A stretch of DNA of 8,557 nt from Calditrichota bacterium (GCA_008501545.1 QQUM01000759.1:1-8557); one strand, 5' to 3'. Shown: positions 1-6,293, counted from the stretch's first letter. Translations and numbers: made by a program. Notes: a model not told the origin generated them from the letters alone.

Positions 1-146
1 ATATGAACAGCTTTTCGTAAATTTTCTTTGGATAGCACAAACCGTTTGTAAAATATTTCTGTTGAAGTAATCAAAATGCTTAATCCCAGAAACAAAGCAA
101 TACCGATCAACCAATCAGAAGTTGGGACATTCGTTAATATTCTCAT
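1..146 (-). CDS. Partial membrane protein, dolichol kinase / phosphatidate cytidylyltransferase-like (N-terminus)
   Basis: Only the first 48 codons are inside the window; the gene runs off the left edge. The start is ATG at 146-144, the only standard start codon after the in-frame TAA upstream, with a weak AAGAG about 8-9 bases before it. The peptide begins MRILTNVPTSDWLIG, has one hydrophobic segment (about residues 12-27) and then reads TEIFYKRFVLSKENLRKAVH. In dolichol kinase/CdsA-like CTP-transferases (the SEC59/DGK1/VTE5 type), an early membrane helix is followed by an E..rr..ls.e..RK.vHi stretch, which matches here. If correct, it is an integral membrane enzyme handling a polyprenol, phytol or diacylglycerol substrate. 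The catalytic part is out of view, so the family call is tentative. It is transcribed divergently from the receiver-PATAN gene across the putative origin. Confidence 0.5.
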   Translation of the reverse strand, partial: MRILTNVPTSDWLIGIALFLGLSILITSTEIFYKRFVLSKENLRKAVH

Positions 147-182
147 TCCAATGCTCTTAACTATTTCTGTAAAATTGCACCC

Positions 183-211
183 ATTTTAGGATTTTCTGTT
201 TTTAAATGCAA
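183..211 (-). promoter_or_regulatory. Possible sigma70-type promoter for the left membrane-protein gene
   Basis: On the minus strand, TTGCAT (211-206) and TAAAAT (188-183) are separated by 17 bases. The -10 matches consensus at 5 of 6 positions and the -35 at 3 of 6. The predicted start near 176 leaves a leader of about 30 nt before the ATG at 146. The -35 element lies inside one of the AAATGCAATC repeats. AT-rich DNA gives such matches easily, so confidence is low. Confidence 0.3.
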
Positions 212-241
212 TCTTAATTGCAAAAGAGTCCAAATGCAATC
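204..241. repeat. Direct repeat AAATGCAATC, two copies 28 bp apart
   Basis: AAATGCAATC occurs at 204-213 and again at 232-241. The 9-base core AATGCAATC occurs a third time at 726-734, at the other end of the same intergenic region. Three copies of a 9-mer in 640 bp is unlikely by chance, even allowing for AT-richness. Possible roles are a binding site for an origin or transcription regulator. The first copy overlaps the possible -35 of the left gene. Confidence 0.45.
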
Positions 242-257
242 CGTATGCAGATTGTAA

Positions 258-266
258 CCTGGATAA
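258..266 (-). promoter_or_regulatory. Weak DnaA-box-like site (TTATCCAGG)
   Basis: Read on the minus strand this is TTATCCAGG, which has the TTATCCA core and matches TTATCCACA at 7 of 9 positions. It is the leftmost member of the cluster. On its own it would not be called; its neighbours give it weight. Confidence 0.4.
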
Positions 267-344
267 GAAATACTGTGATTTGCAAAAATACGTTTGCCGT
301 GCTCTCATTAAAATATTCATGCGTGTTCAGCCTAATTCACATAG

Positions 345-353
345 TTATCCACA
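345..353 (+). promoter_or_regulatory. DnaA box, perfect TTATCCACA
   Basis: This is an exact match to the high-affinity DnaA 9-mer. It sits in the 14-base context AGTTATCCACATTT (343-356), which recurs identically at 625-638. Confidence 0.75.
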
Positions 354-395
354 TTTTTTCAAGATTCAAAATAGCATGAGTTTTAGTGATTAATT

Positions 396-415
396 GTGGT
401 GCAAGTCTGCACCAC
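396..415. repeat. Perfect 8-bp stem-loop inside the putative origin
   Basis: GTGGTGCA (396-403) and TGCACCAC (408-415) form a perfect inverted repeat around a 4-base AGTC loop. It is followed by further ACC repeats. Neither side has a T-run, so it is not a convincing terminator. It is a GC-rich island in AT-rich DNA, of unknown role; a protein binding site or a structured origin element is possible. Confidence 0.5.
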
Positions 416-519
416 CACCACATATTGTGTTTCAATTTGTAAAACAGAAGAAATACAACACCAATAAAAACACGTTCAAAATGAATAAAAATAAAAACTT
501 AAAAAGAAATATCCGTAAA

Positions 520-528
520 TTATCCATG
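520..528 (+). promoter_or_regulatory. Weak DnaA-box-like site (TTATCCATG)
   Basis: It has the TTATCCA core and matches the 9-mer at 7 of 9 positions. It lies directly beside the most A-rich stretch of the region (about 480-512), where a weak site next to an unwinding element would be expected. Confidence 0.4.
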
Positions 529-626
529 AGAATTTAATTTGATTGAAATTTTTTCGCACTACCGTCAATATTGTTATATTGCAGAAACATTTTTCGAAAA
601 TTTTTGTTTTTCAACTTATTCATAAG

Positions 627-635
627 TTATCCACA
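627..635 (+). promoter_or_regulatory. DnaA box, perfect TTATCCACA
   Basis: Exact DnaA 9-mer and left arm of the inverted pair. It shares the 14-base context AGTTATCCACATTT with the box at 345-353. Confidence 0.75.
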
Positions 636-664
636 TTTGGTCGGCCAACAGCGAAGCAAAGAAA

Positions 665-673
665 TGTGGATAA
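665..673 (-). promoter_or_regulatory. DnaA box, perfect TTATCCACA on the minus strand
   Basis: The plus strand reads TGTGGATAA, so the minus strand carries the exact 9-mer, facing the box at 627-635. AT-rich DNA follows immediately on the right (674-770). Confidence 0.75.
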
Positions 674-748
674 ATTAATATGTATTTTTAAATTTGAGTT
701 CATCTTCAAAATACAGCTTAATTGTAATGCAATCTCGTTAAAATCCAT

Positions 749-754
749 TATACT
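749..754 (+). promoter_or_regulatory. Possible -10 element for the receiver-PATAN gene
   Basis: TATACT matches the TATAAT consensus at 5 of 6 positions and would start transcription near 761, about 23 nt before the ATG. No good -35 lies 16-18 bases upstream; TTGTAA at 722-727 is 21 bases away. Weak evidence. Confidence 0.25.
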
Positions 755-775
755 TCAATAAATTAAAAGAGAAAA

Positions 776-784
776 TTATCCAAA
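776..784 (+). promoter_or_regulatory. DnaA-box-like site (TTATCCAAA) touching the start codon of the receiver-PATAN gene
   Basis: It matches TTATCCACA at 8 of 9 positions. Its last base is the A of the ATG at 784, and it occupies the space between the purine-rich AAAAGAGAAA and the start codon. It would be placed to link DnaA binding to expression of this gene, or it may simply be the right edge of the origin cluster. Confidence 0.4.
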
Positions 785-1566
785 TGGATACCCCGCAAAA
801 GCATCAATCGATTCTTATCGTGGAAAAAAGTCCTGAATCCGCAATGTTCTTCGATGTCAATTTGAGCCGGTTTGGTTATGACATTCAGGTTGCCAATAGC
901 AGTGAAGAAGCATGGCAACTTGCGAACAGCACAACGCCCTCCCTCGTCATTGCCGAACTTGCTCTGGAACCACAGAATGGTATTGAACTTTGCTGGATGA
1001 TGCGCCAAACAAAATACCTCCAGGCTGTCCCGTTTATTTTGCTTGTTACGCATAACAATATGGAGGAGCTCAAATTGCGTGCGTTCCGCCACGGAGTTGA
1101 TGATGTCATCCAGCTCCCTGTTTCATTGCGCACATTGACAGGGCGCATCGAGACCTTGTTGTGGCGGTTTGGTCAGCTCGTCCAAACAGATTCAGACACC
1201 ACCAATTTCATCGACGAAGAGCGTGCGGCTGAAGAATCACCCCTTTTACAGGCAAATTTAAAAAGCTTCAATGTTCTTGAAATGGTCCAATTCCTCAATA
1301 TGAACAAAAAAAGTGGAACACTCGAACTCAGCAAGGATGAACAAAAAGGCATTCTTGTTTTAAAGAATGGGGAAATTACATATGCCGAAACGGGTGACCA
1401 TTATGGGGAAGAAGCCACTTACCGGTTAGCGATTTGGCGGGAGGGATTAATCAGATATTATTCCCGGATTGGAAACTATGCGGCGAATATTAAAAAACCG
1501 ACGATGAAGCTCATTCTCGATTGCTGTACCGTCCTCGATATGGAAAACTTTATGGTGAAACCTTAA
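784..1566 (+). CDS. Receiver-PATAN (DUF4388) protein with degenerate phosphorylation site
   Basis: A 260-residue cytoplasmic protein. Residues about 9-126 have the response-regulator receiver fold: ILIV strand, SLVIAEL strand, VPFILLVTH strand, GVDDVIQLPV loop. Key positions have changed. The acidic pair after strand 1 is E14-K15, the phospho-accepting Asp position aligns with E58, and the conserved Lys before the cis-Pro is L111. It is therefore probably not a phosphorylation switch; Glu at the acceptor site may imitate the phosphorylated state. Residues about 154-230 match the PATAN/DUF4388 pattern: LKSFNVLEMVQFL, SGTLEL, VLKNGEITYAETG, GEEATYRLAIWREG. In known proteins this domain accompanies receivers as a protein-interaction module. 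There is no DNA-binding or enzymatic output domain. The start is supported by AAAAGAGAAA upstream. It is the only plus-strand gene here and ends flush against the convergent VWA gene. Confidence 0.85.
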   Translation: MDTPQKHQSILIVEKSPESAMFFDVNLSRFGYDIQVANSSEEAWQLANSTTPSLVIAELALEPQNGIELCWMMRQTKYLQAVPFILLVTHNNMEELKLRAFRHGVDDVIQLPVSLRTLTGRIETLLWRFGQLVQTDSDTTNFIDEERAAEESPLLQANLKSFNVLEMVQFLNMNKKSGTLELSKDEQKGILVLKNGEITYAETGDHYGEEATYRLAIWREGLIRYYSRIGNYAANIKKPTMKLILDCCTVLDMENFMVKP

Positions 1567-3738
1567 TTAAAGCATGCCCTTCTGTTTACGCATAAACCAT
1601 TCAATTGATAACAGGAGCAGCAATATCAGCAGTACAAGCCAGTACTGCCATATTCGAATCTTTTTTATTTCTTCAGTTCTCTGAGCATTAAGCTGCAAAG
1701 CAGACATCAGAATTTCAAGCGAATCGATCGTGGTTACACGGCCATCTGTAGTATGAGCAAGCTTTCGAAGAAGCGAGATGTTTACGTCTGTCTTTTGTAA
1801 CTCCCACTGCAGCGGCACAACACTAAATTTCCCTGAATCGGCACTGACTTCTGTTACGCCATCATAAGCTCTCGCTTTATAGGTATAATCACCAGCGGCT
1901 AAAATGCCGGGTGAACTCGTATAAATTCCATCACCTTGCTCAGAGAAAACAAGCTCCCGTTTCTCTGGTCCAGCAATCTGTAAAGAAATTTGCAAATTCG
2001 CGCGCGCGCGGTAATCGTCATAATACGCTTGTGCAGTAAAATTGATTTGCTGGCCTGAACGGAAAATATCACCAGCTGGTTGAACATTCAAGAGTTTACT
2101 CTCGTCACGGGCAGCCAGCCAACGCACGCTATTCGTAATCAGCTCGCTGTAAAAAGAATTGCCTTCACCACGCCGCTGCAATAGCATATGCCAGCGCCAC
2201 AGATTATCCCCCAGAATTGTTACAACTCGCTTTTGATTTGATTTCGAAACCGCCAGCATCGGGCTGTTTTTGCTATTCGTTGGAATTTGGCTGGTTCGGC
2301 TTCCGACGAGGTATGCAAGAACTGTTGTGTTTGGTTGAAATTGAACTTTACGAATCGTACTAAAAACCGGTGGTAGCTGCTCGATCAGGGTAGCAAGGTC
2401 AGTTGTGGACTCATTCGTTTTAAAAATCGGATGCAGAAAACCATTTTCGCTGAGTGCCGCTTTCACAAAAATTTCACTGCTGATTAGCGGCTGTTGCGCA
2501 AGAAAAATTATATCTTTATACTGCCATAACGCTTGTGCAGAATTGACAAAACCAGTCATAAACATGATGGGTTTTTCAGACTTCAAAGCAGCATTTTCCA
2601 ACCATGATTTTAGAGCACGCGGTACCCGGTTTCGTACAAAATTCATCGCGATGATGCAGTCTATTTCTTTTAGGCGCTTCTCATCCGGGAGCTTGTCTCC
2701 TGCCAAAATCGTGGCATTAATACTAACTGTCTGCTCGACTGAAAAATTTTCATCACGGGAAAGCGCCTGACGAACAAATGCGACATCCTGTGATGGCGCT
2801 GCCGCGATCAGGTAAATTTTTAATTTGCTTTTTAATACGTTAAGATAGAATGCGCGTTGGTTATTCTCCGGAACAAGCTCATCATTCAGTGGCCGAAGAC
2901 GTGCCGTGAATTTCTGTTTTCCTAAATTCTCAGGAACGATGTAGATGGTTACTTTTTTTTCCAAGCCATCAGCAGGCAGCGTGAGTTCCTTTTTTGCGAT
3001 ACTTTTACTCCCCTGATAGATTTCTAATCCTGTTTGCTGGCCGGCAAAACCACGGGAGCGGACATAAACATCAACCGGAATTTTCATTCCTGCATAGGCA
3101 ATCTCATTTGTTATGATCTCGTTAAACCAGATATCGCTTGCCTTCGGTTCCTGACCGACAATTACGGAGTAAACGGGACTTTGAAAATTTTCGATAACGG
3201 TAATGGGATCATCTCCCAAATTTGTAGCACCATCGCTTAGGAGAATCGTTGCCGCAACACGCTTCTCCTGATTTGAGAGCTTTGATTCATTCAGTGCCAA
3301 TCCCAGATTCGTCCCATCACGATTAAAAACAAGTGAATCAATTTCTTCTACATCGATTGGGCCAATCGTATCGGAGAAAACGGAATAGGTCACATCCGCG
3401 TTCAGCCGAAGGTTATCATTTTGCGATAAAATTTGTAACGCTTCGCGTGCATGCTGCGCACGCGTCGACTGGTCGTCCTTCAGGTTCATGCTGGCCGAAT
3501 TATCGACAAGCACTTCAACGACAGGTTTTTGAATTTTTTCCAGCCTGAATTGCAATTGCGGTTCGAAAACCAGAAACAGGATACACAGCAAAGAGAGAAT
3601 TCGTGAAACGAGTAAAACACGGCGATAAAATGGGTTAACCGGGGGAATGGTTGATCGATAAACCCAGAGGGAAAAGGCAGTGAGAAGCAGAACACCGCCG
3701 ATAAAGAACCATATATTATAAGATAGATTTAAAGACAT
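1567..3738 (-). CDS. Membrane-anchored VWA-domain protein with amidotransferase-like domain (BatA-like)
   Basis: A 723-residue protein with two N-terminal membrane helices (about 9-27 and 41-58) and one near the C-terminus (about 697-715), followed by a basic tail. A VWA domain begins at about residue 73 and has a complete metal site: D79-x-S81-x-S83, T143 in DGTN and D169 in LLSDGAT. From about 300 to 470 a Rossmann-like segment (KIYLIAAAPSQDVAFVRQAL, then DCIIAMNF) resembles the non-catalytic glutamine-amidotransferase-like domain of this family. GDNLWRW at about 507-513 is a typical hallmark, and beta-rich sequence follows. Such proteins are often annotated as hypothetical or glutamine amidotransferase; the function is unknown and an envelope role is likely. 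It is last in the ybbR-tsaD operon. Only 6 bases separate it from tsaD, and the AAGG ribosome site overlaps the tsaD stop, so translation is probably coupled. Confidence 0.85.
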   Translation of the reverse strand: MSLNLSYNIWFFIGGVLLLTAFSLWVYRSTIPPVNPFYRRVLLVSRILSLLCILFLVFEPQLQFRLEKIQKPVVEVLVDNSASMNLKDDQSTRAQHAREALQILSQNDNLRLNADVTYSVFSDTIGPIDVEEIDSLVFNRDGTNLGLALNESKLSNQEKRVAATILLSDGATNLGDDPITVIENFQSPVYSVIVGQEPKASDIWFNEIITNEIAYAGMKIPVDVYVRSRGFAGQQTGLEIYQGSKSIAKKELTLPADGLEKKVTIYIVPENLGKQKFTARLRPLNDELVPENNQRAFYLNVLKSKLKIYLIAAAPSQDVAFVRQALSRDENFSVEQTVSINATILAGDKLPDEKRLKEIDCIIAMNFVRNRVPRALKSWLENAALKSEKPIMFMTGFVNSAQALWQYKDIIFLAQQPLISSEIFVKAALSENGFLHPIFKTNESTTDLATLIEQLPPVFSTIRKVQFQPNTTVLAYLVGSRTSQIPTNSKNSPMLAVSKSNQKRVVTILGDNLWRWHMLLQRRGEGNSFYSELITNSVRWLAARDESKLLNVQPAGDIFRSGQQINFTAQAYYDDYRARANLQISLQIAGPEKRELVFSEQGDGIYTSSPGILAAGDYTYKARAYDGVTEVSADSGKFSVVPLQWELQKTDVNISLLRKLAHTTDGRVTTIDSLEILMSALQLNAQRTEEIKKIRIWQYWLVLLILLLLLSIEWFMRKQKGML

Positions 3739-3744
3739 TCTGCC

Positions 3745-4743
3745 TTAGTTGATCGTTAAATTTGGTGAAGGTGATAAATCCAATCCCGATTTTTCACCCC
3801 GCTGAAGACGAAGAAGTGCAACTTGTCCAATCATTGCTGCATTGTCTGTACAAAAGATTCCGGATGGTACATATACCGTGAATCCCTGTTCACGTGCTTT
3901 ATCCGCGACGGCAGTGCGCAATGCTGAATTTCGAGCGACACCACCGGCCATAATCAGTTGATCCAGTTTGTATTCCTTCATTGCTTTAGAAACTTTCGGC
4001 AGAATCGCGTCGATGACGGCTTTTTGAAATGATGCAGCAATATCCTTTTTATGTTTTTCCTGTGCGTCGTCACTCATGGCGCGATACTTATAAAGTACAG
4101 CTGTTTTCAACCCAGAAAAACTGAAACAATACGGTTCATTTTTAATTGTGGCCACTGGAAATTTTACAAAATCAGGATCACCTGTTGCTGCAATTTTATC
4201 TATATTCGGTCCACCCGGATAGGGTAAACCGATGACTTTCGCTACCTTGTCATAGGCCTCACCAGCTGCATCATCGATCGTGGAACCAAGAATTTTATAA
4301 TCCCCGACATCTTTCACGAGCACAAGCAAACTATGCCCACCTGATACGACAAGGGCCAAAAATGGTGCAGCAATTTCAGAATACTCTATATGTGCAGAAA
4401 AAATATGACCTTCAATATGGTTGATACCTATAAATGGAAGGTTATGAGCCATTGCCAGGCCTTTTGCGAAAGTCAGACCAACAATCAACGATCCTGCCAG
4501 CCCGGGTCCTGCAGTGGCTGCAACGGCATCGATTTTTGTAATGTCTGTACCTGCTTCAACAAGCGCCTTATCGACGATGGCAGAAATTTTCGCAATATGT
4601 GCGCGCGACGCTAACTCCGGTACAACACCGCCATAAGCGATATGGACATCCTGGGAAGCAACGATATTTGATTGAAGCGAATTCTTGTCGAATACGGCAG
4701 CAGCTGTTTCATCACAACTGGATTCAATGGCCAGTAATTTCAT
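3745..4743 (-). CDS. tsaD: tRNA N6-threonylcarbamoyladenosine transferase subunit TsaD
   Basis: TsaD (Gcp/Kae1 family) transfers the threonylcarbamoyl group from TC-AMP to A37 of ANN-decoding tRNAs, working in the cytoplasm with TsaB and TsaE. Its 332 residues are the normal full length. Signature motifs run in order: AIESSCDET (5-13), PGLAGSL (80-86), HIEGH with metal ligands H109 and H113, VSGGH (133-137), GEAYDKVAK (161-169), PYPGGP (174-179), FSFSGLKTA (207-215), AGGVARN (266-272) and CTDNAAMIG with D300. No key residue is missing. The ATG at 4743-4741 overlaps the stop of the upstream ybbR-like gene by one base (TAATG), so translation is probably coupled. The AGAAGAAAAAA stretch before it could serve as a ribosome site. 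tsaB and tsaE are not in the window. Confidence 0.97.
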   Translation of the reverse strand: MKLLAIESSCDETAAAVFDKNSLQSNIVASQDVHIAYGGVVPELASRAHIAKISAIVDKALVEAGTDITKIDAVAATAGPGLAGSLIVGLTFAKGLAMAHNLPFIGINHIEGHIFSAHIEYSEIAAPFLALVVSGGHSLLVLVKDVGDYKILGSTIDDAAGEAYDKVAKVIGLPYPGGPNIDKIAATGDPDFVKFPVATIKNEPYCFSFSGLKTAVLYKYRAMSDDAQEKHKKDIAASFQKAVIDAILPKVSKAMKEYKLDQLIMAGGVARNSALRTAVADKAREQGFTVYVPSGIFCTDNAAMIGQVALLRLQRGEKSGLDLSPSPNLTIN

Positions 4744-5696
4744 TAATTTTTTCTTCTTTTTTCCAACATGACATAGGGTGGAAATATTTGCACAATTTCA
4801 ACATCGGAGAGTGTTTTATATTGAATTAAAACACCATCCTGTGATGAACCCAGGTTGGCATTGTGTGCTTTTTCATAATCGATGAACAAATAAAAATTCT
4901 CGGGTTTCAGTGTAACCAGATATCGCTCTCCACCGATTGCAGTGACGGCAGCTGAAGAGGGTAATGGGATAATTTCCATGCGTGCAGGTTTGTTAAGTAC
5001 GCGAATTGGTATTTCTTTAAAGGTATATTCCAATAACTTTTGGACATCCCCTGTGTAAAGAACTGTTTTATGATCTGTGCGAATTCGCAGGCTATCTGGA
5101 AATTGCGCCAATTCAACCGTTCCGTTGAAACCACTATCCTGCCCTTTCAAATTCACTTCTTCTGTCAAAACCTTATCAATATTCGATAGAGTTGATTTCG
5201 GACCGCTAAGTGTTACAGAATCCGGTGATAGTTTTATATTTCCAATGAGCGTATAACCATCGATTGGCTGGCATGAAATCTGATCAACAACCGGAACTTT
5301 TTTATTTATTAAATCATCCAGTTTAATATGGACAGATGACGGATAAATGACACTTTGTACATGCATCTCATGGCTCATGCGTGGTAGCACAACCATATCC
5401 GGTGTGATCGGAATGATCGCATCATTGCCGACCTCACTCAAATCGAGATGTACACTGGCGTCTTCAAAAAAGAGAATGCTGAACAAGTATTTTCCCTCAC
5501 CATCGATTCGTATCTTGGCGGTTTGGGGGATTTCGTTTACTAAAATTTTACCGACCGGGATACCTGTAACCTGCAATCGTACATCAATACTGTGGGAATA
5601 ATCGCCTGTCGTGACGATTATTATCCAGAATATCAATGCAATTCCAAAAGATGAAAGTTTGACTTTCAAGTTTTTTGTAAATTGAAGGTTCATCAT
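4743..5696 (-). CDS. YbbR-domain (CdaR-like) single-pass membrane protein
   Basis: A 317-residue protein with a short basic N-terminus, one membrane helix (about 14-29) and an extracytoplasmic beta-rich region. The second repeat is clearest (about 133-215): VPVV...GYTL...LSPDSVTLSGPKSTLSNIDKV is a textbook YbbR pattern. A first repeat (about 36-126) and a third (about 224-313) are more divergent. YbbR proteins (CdaR) can regulate the diadenylate cyclase CdaA when encoded beside it. No cdaA is in this window, so that role is not supported here. The start is one of two adjacent ATG codons (5696 or 5693). Neither has a visible Shine-Dalgarno, and the leader after the upstream terminator is only about 25 nt. 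It is first in the operon with tsaD and the VWA gene. Confidence 0.85.
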   Translation of the reverse strand: MMNLQFTKNLKVKLSSFGIALIFWIIIVTTGDYSHSIDVRLQVTGIPVGKILVNEIPQTAKIRIDGEGKYLFSILFFEDASVHLDLSEVGNDAIIPITPDMVVLPRMSHEMHVQSVIYPSSVHIKLDDLINKKVPVVDQISCQPIDGYTLIGNIKLSPDSVTLSGPKSTLSNIDKVLTEEVNLKGQDSGFNGTVELAQFPDSLRIRTDHKTVLYTGDVQKLLEYTFKEIPIRVLNKPARMEIIPLPSSAAVTAIGGERYLVTLKPENFYLFIDYEKAHNANLGSSQDGVLIQYKTLSDVEIVQIFPPYVMLEKRRKN

Positions 5697-5721
5697 GCAT
5701 CAAATTTGACTACTTGTTAGC

Positions 5722-5749
5722 AAAAAGGGCAAGAGATGCCTCTTACCCT
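5722..5749 (-). terminator. Rho-independent terminator after rplI
   Basis: In minus-strand RNA a 10-bp stem (AGGGTAAGAG with CTCTTGCCCT, 4-base loop GCAT) is followed by UUUUU. One pair is a U-G wobble, which becomes an A-C mismatch in plus-strand RNA, so the hairpin suits minus-strand transcription. It lies 38 bases past the rplI stop and marks the end of the ribosomal-protein operon. Confidence 0.85.
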
Positions 5750-5786
5750 GCACAGTTTTGAATTAGACCGGTGCAAATACCCCCAC

Positions 5787-6230
5787 TTACTGTTTAACAG
5801 CCCAGACTTTTATCTTTGCATCGACATCGGCATGCAGTCTGACAGCAACTTCGTAGACGCCCAATGCTTTGATTGGTTCATCCAGTAAAATTTTTCGACG
5901 ATCGATCTCAAAGCCTTTGTCTGCTAACAGATCGGCAATATTGTGGGAAGTGATAGCACCAAATACTTTTTCTTCTTCGCCAACTTGCAATTCTGCTGTG
6001 ACTGATGTCGCTTCGAGCTTTTCCTTAAGCTGTTCAGCATCGGCTACAGCACGCTGTTCCGCTATCTCATAGAGTTTTTTCTCTTTTTCAACGATTTTCA
6101 AGTTGCCCGGTGTTGCAGCCATGGCAACGCCGTTTGGAATAAGAAAATTGCGTGCGAACCCACTCTTCACATTAACGATTTCACCGACATCGCCAAGTGT
6201 TTCATGTTTTTTCTTTAGAATAACTTTCAT
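5787..6230 (-). CDS. rplI: 50S ribosomal protein bL9
   Basis: A 147-residue protein of normal length. The N-terminal rRNA-binding domain is intact: MKVILKK, then LGDVGEIVNVKSGFARNFLIPNGVA (about 12-36), the family signature with its basic and aromatic residues. It is followed by the long charged connecting helix (about 41-75) and a C-terminal domain (about 77-147) with KVFGAIT, IADLL and IDRRKILL. bL9 sits near the L1 stalk of the large subunit and affects translational fidelity. AGGGA lies about 10 bases before the ATG. It is the last gene of the rpsF-rpsR-rplI operon, 63 bp after rpsR, with a strong terminator downstream. Confidence 0.97.
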   Translation of the reverse strand: MKVILKKKHETLGDVGEIVNVKSGFARNFLIPNGVAMAATPGNLKIVEKEKKLYEIAEQRAVADAEQLKEKLEATSVTAELQVGEEEKVFGAITSHNIADLLADKGFEIDRRKILLDEPIKALGVYEVAVRLHADVDAKIKVWAVKQ

Positions 6231-6293
6231 TCTTCTATTTCCCTGGGTAATTTAGGTCGATTGAATAAAATTTGATTTTGTTGAAAAGGGTGT

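Larger units (their letters stand above)
627..673. repeat. 12-bp inverted repeat made of two convergent DnaA boxes
   Basis: TTATCCACATTT (627-638) is repeated as the exact inverted copy AAATGTGGATAA (662-673), with 23 bases between. Each arm contains a perfect TTATCCACA box extended by TTT. The spacer is GC-richer than its surroundings and contains the small palindromic unit TTGG-TCGG-CCAA (637-648). The arrangement would place two DnaA molecules facing each other. Confidence 0.65.
147..783. other. oriC: Candidate chromosomal replication origin (oriC): DnaA-box cluster in AT-rich intergenic DNA
   Basis: This 637-bp stretch between divergent genes has no credible coding sequence. It contains three perfect TTATCCACA boxes (345-353 plus, 627-635 plus, 665-673 minus) and three more TTATCCA cores (260-266 minus, 520-526 plus, 776-782 plus). 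I found only one other TTATCCA in the remaining roughly 7.9 kb, at 5621-5627 inside the ybbR-like gene. By chance about one 7-mer hit is expected per 8 kb on both strands. Runs of A and T at about 455-515, 541-625 and 670-770 could serve as the unwinding element. A box cluster plus AT-rich DNA between divergent genes is the usual bacterial oriC layout. No dnaA or dnaN is in view, so a DnaA-titrating or DnaA-regulated promoter region is the main alternative. Confidence 0.7.

Noticed and set aside
396..415. Stem-loop considered as a rho-independent terminator
   Set aside because: No T-run follows on either strand and no gene ends nearby, so it is listed only as a repeat.
543..761. 72-codon plus-strand open frame in the AT-rich intergenic region
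   Set aside because: It crosses two perfect DnaA boxes, is built from low-complexity F/I/K/L codons, has no ribosome site and resembles no known protein.
763..1148. Two minus-strand open frames opposite the receiver-PATAN gene
   Set aside because: No domain resemblance or ribosome sites; they are antisense to a well-supported gene.
3486..3695. Minus-strand open frame inside the VWA gene in another frame
   Set aside because: It overlaps the strong membrane-helix and VWA metal-site coding frame and matches nothing recognisable.
5621..5627. TTATCCA core outside the intergenic cluster
   Set aside because: A single isolated copy inside ybbR-like coding sequence with no partner; about what chance predicts.
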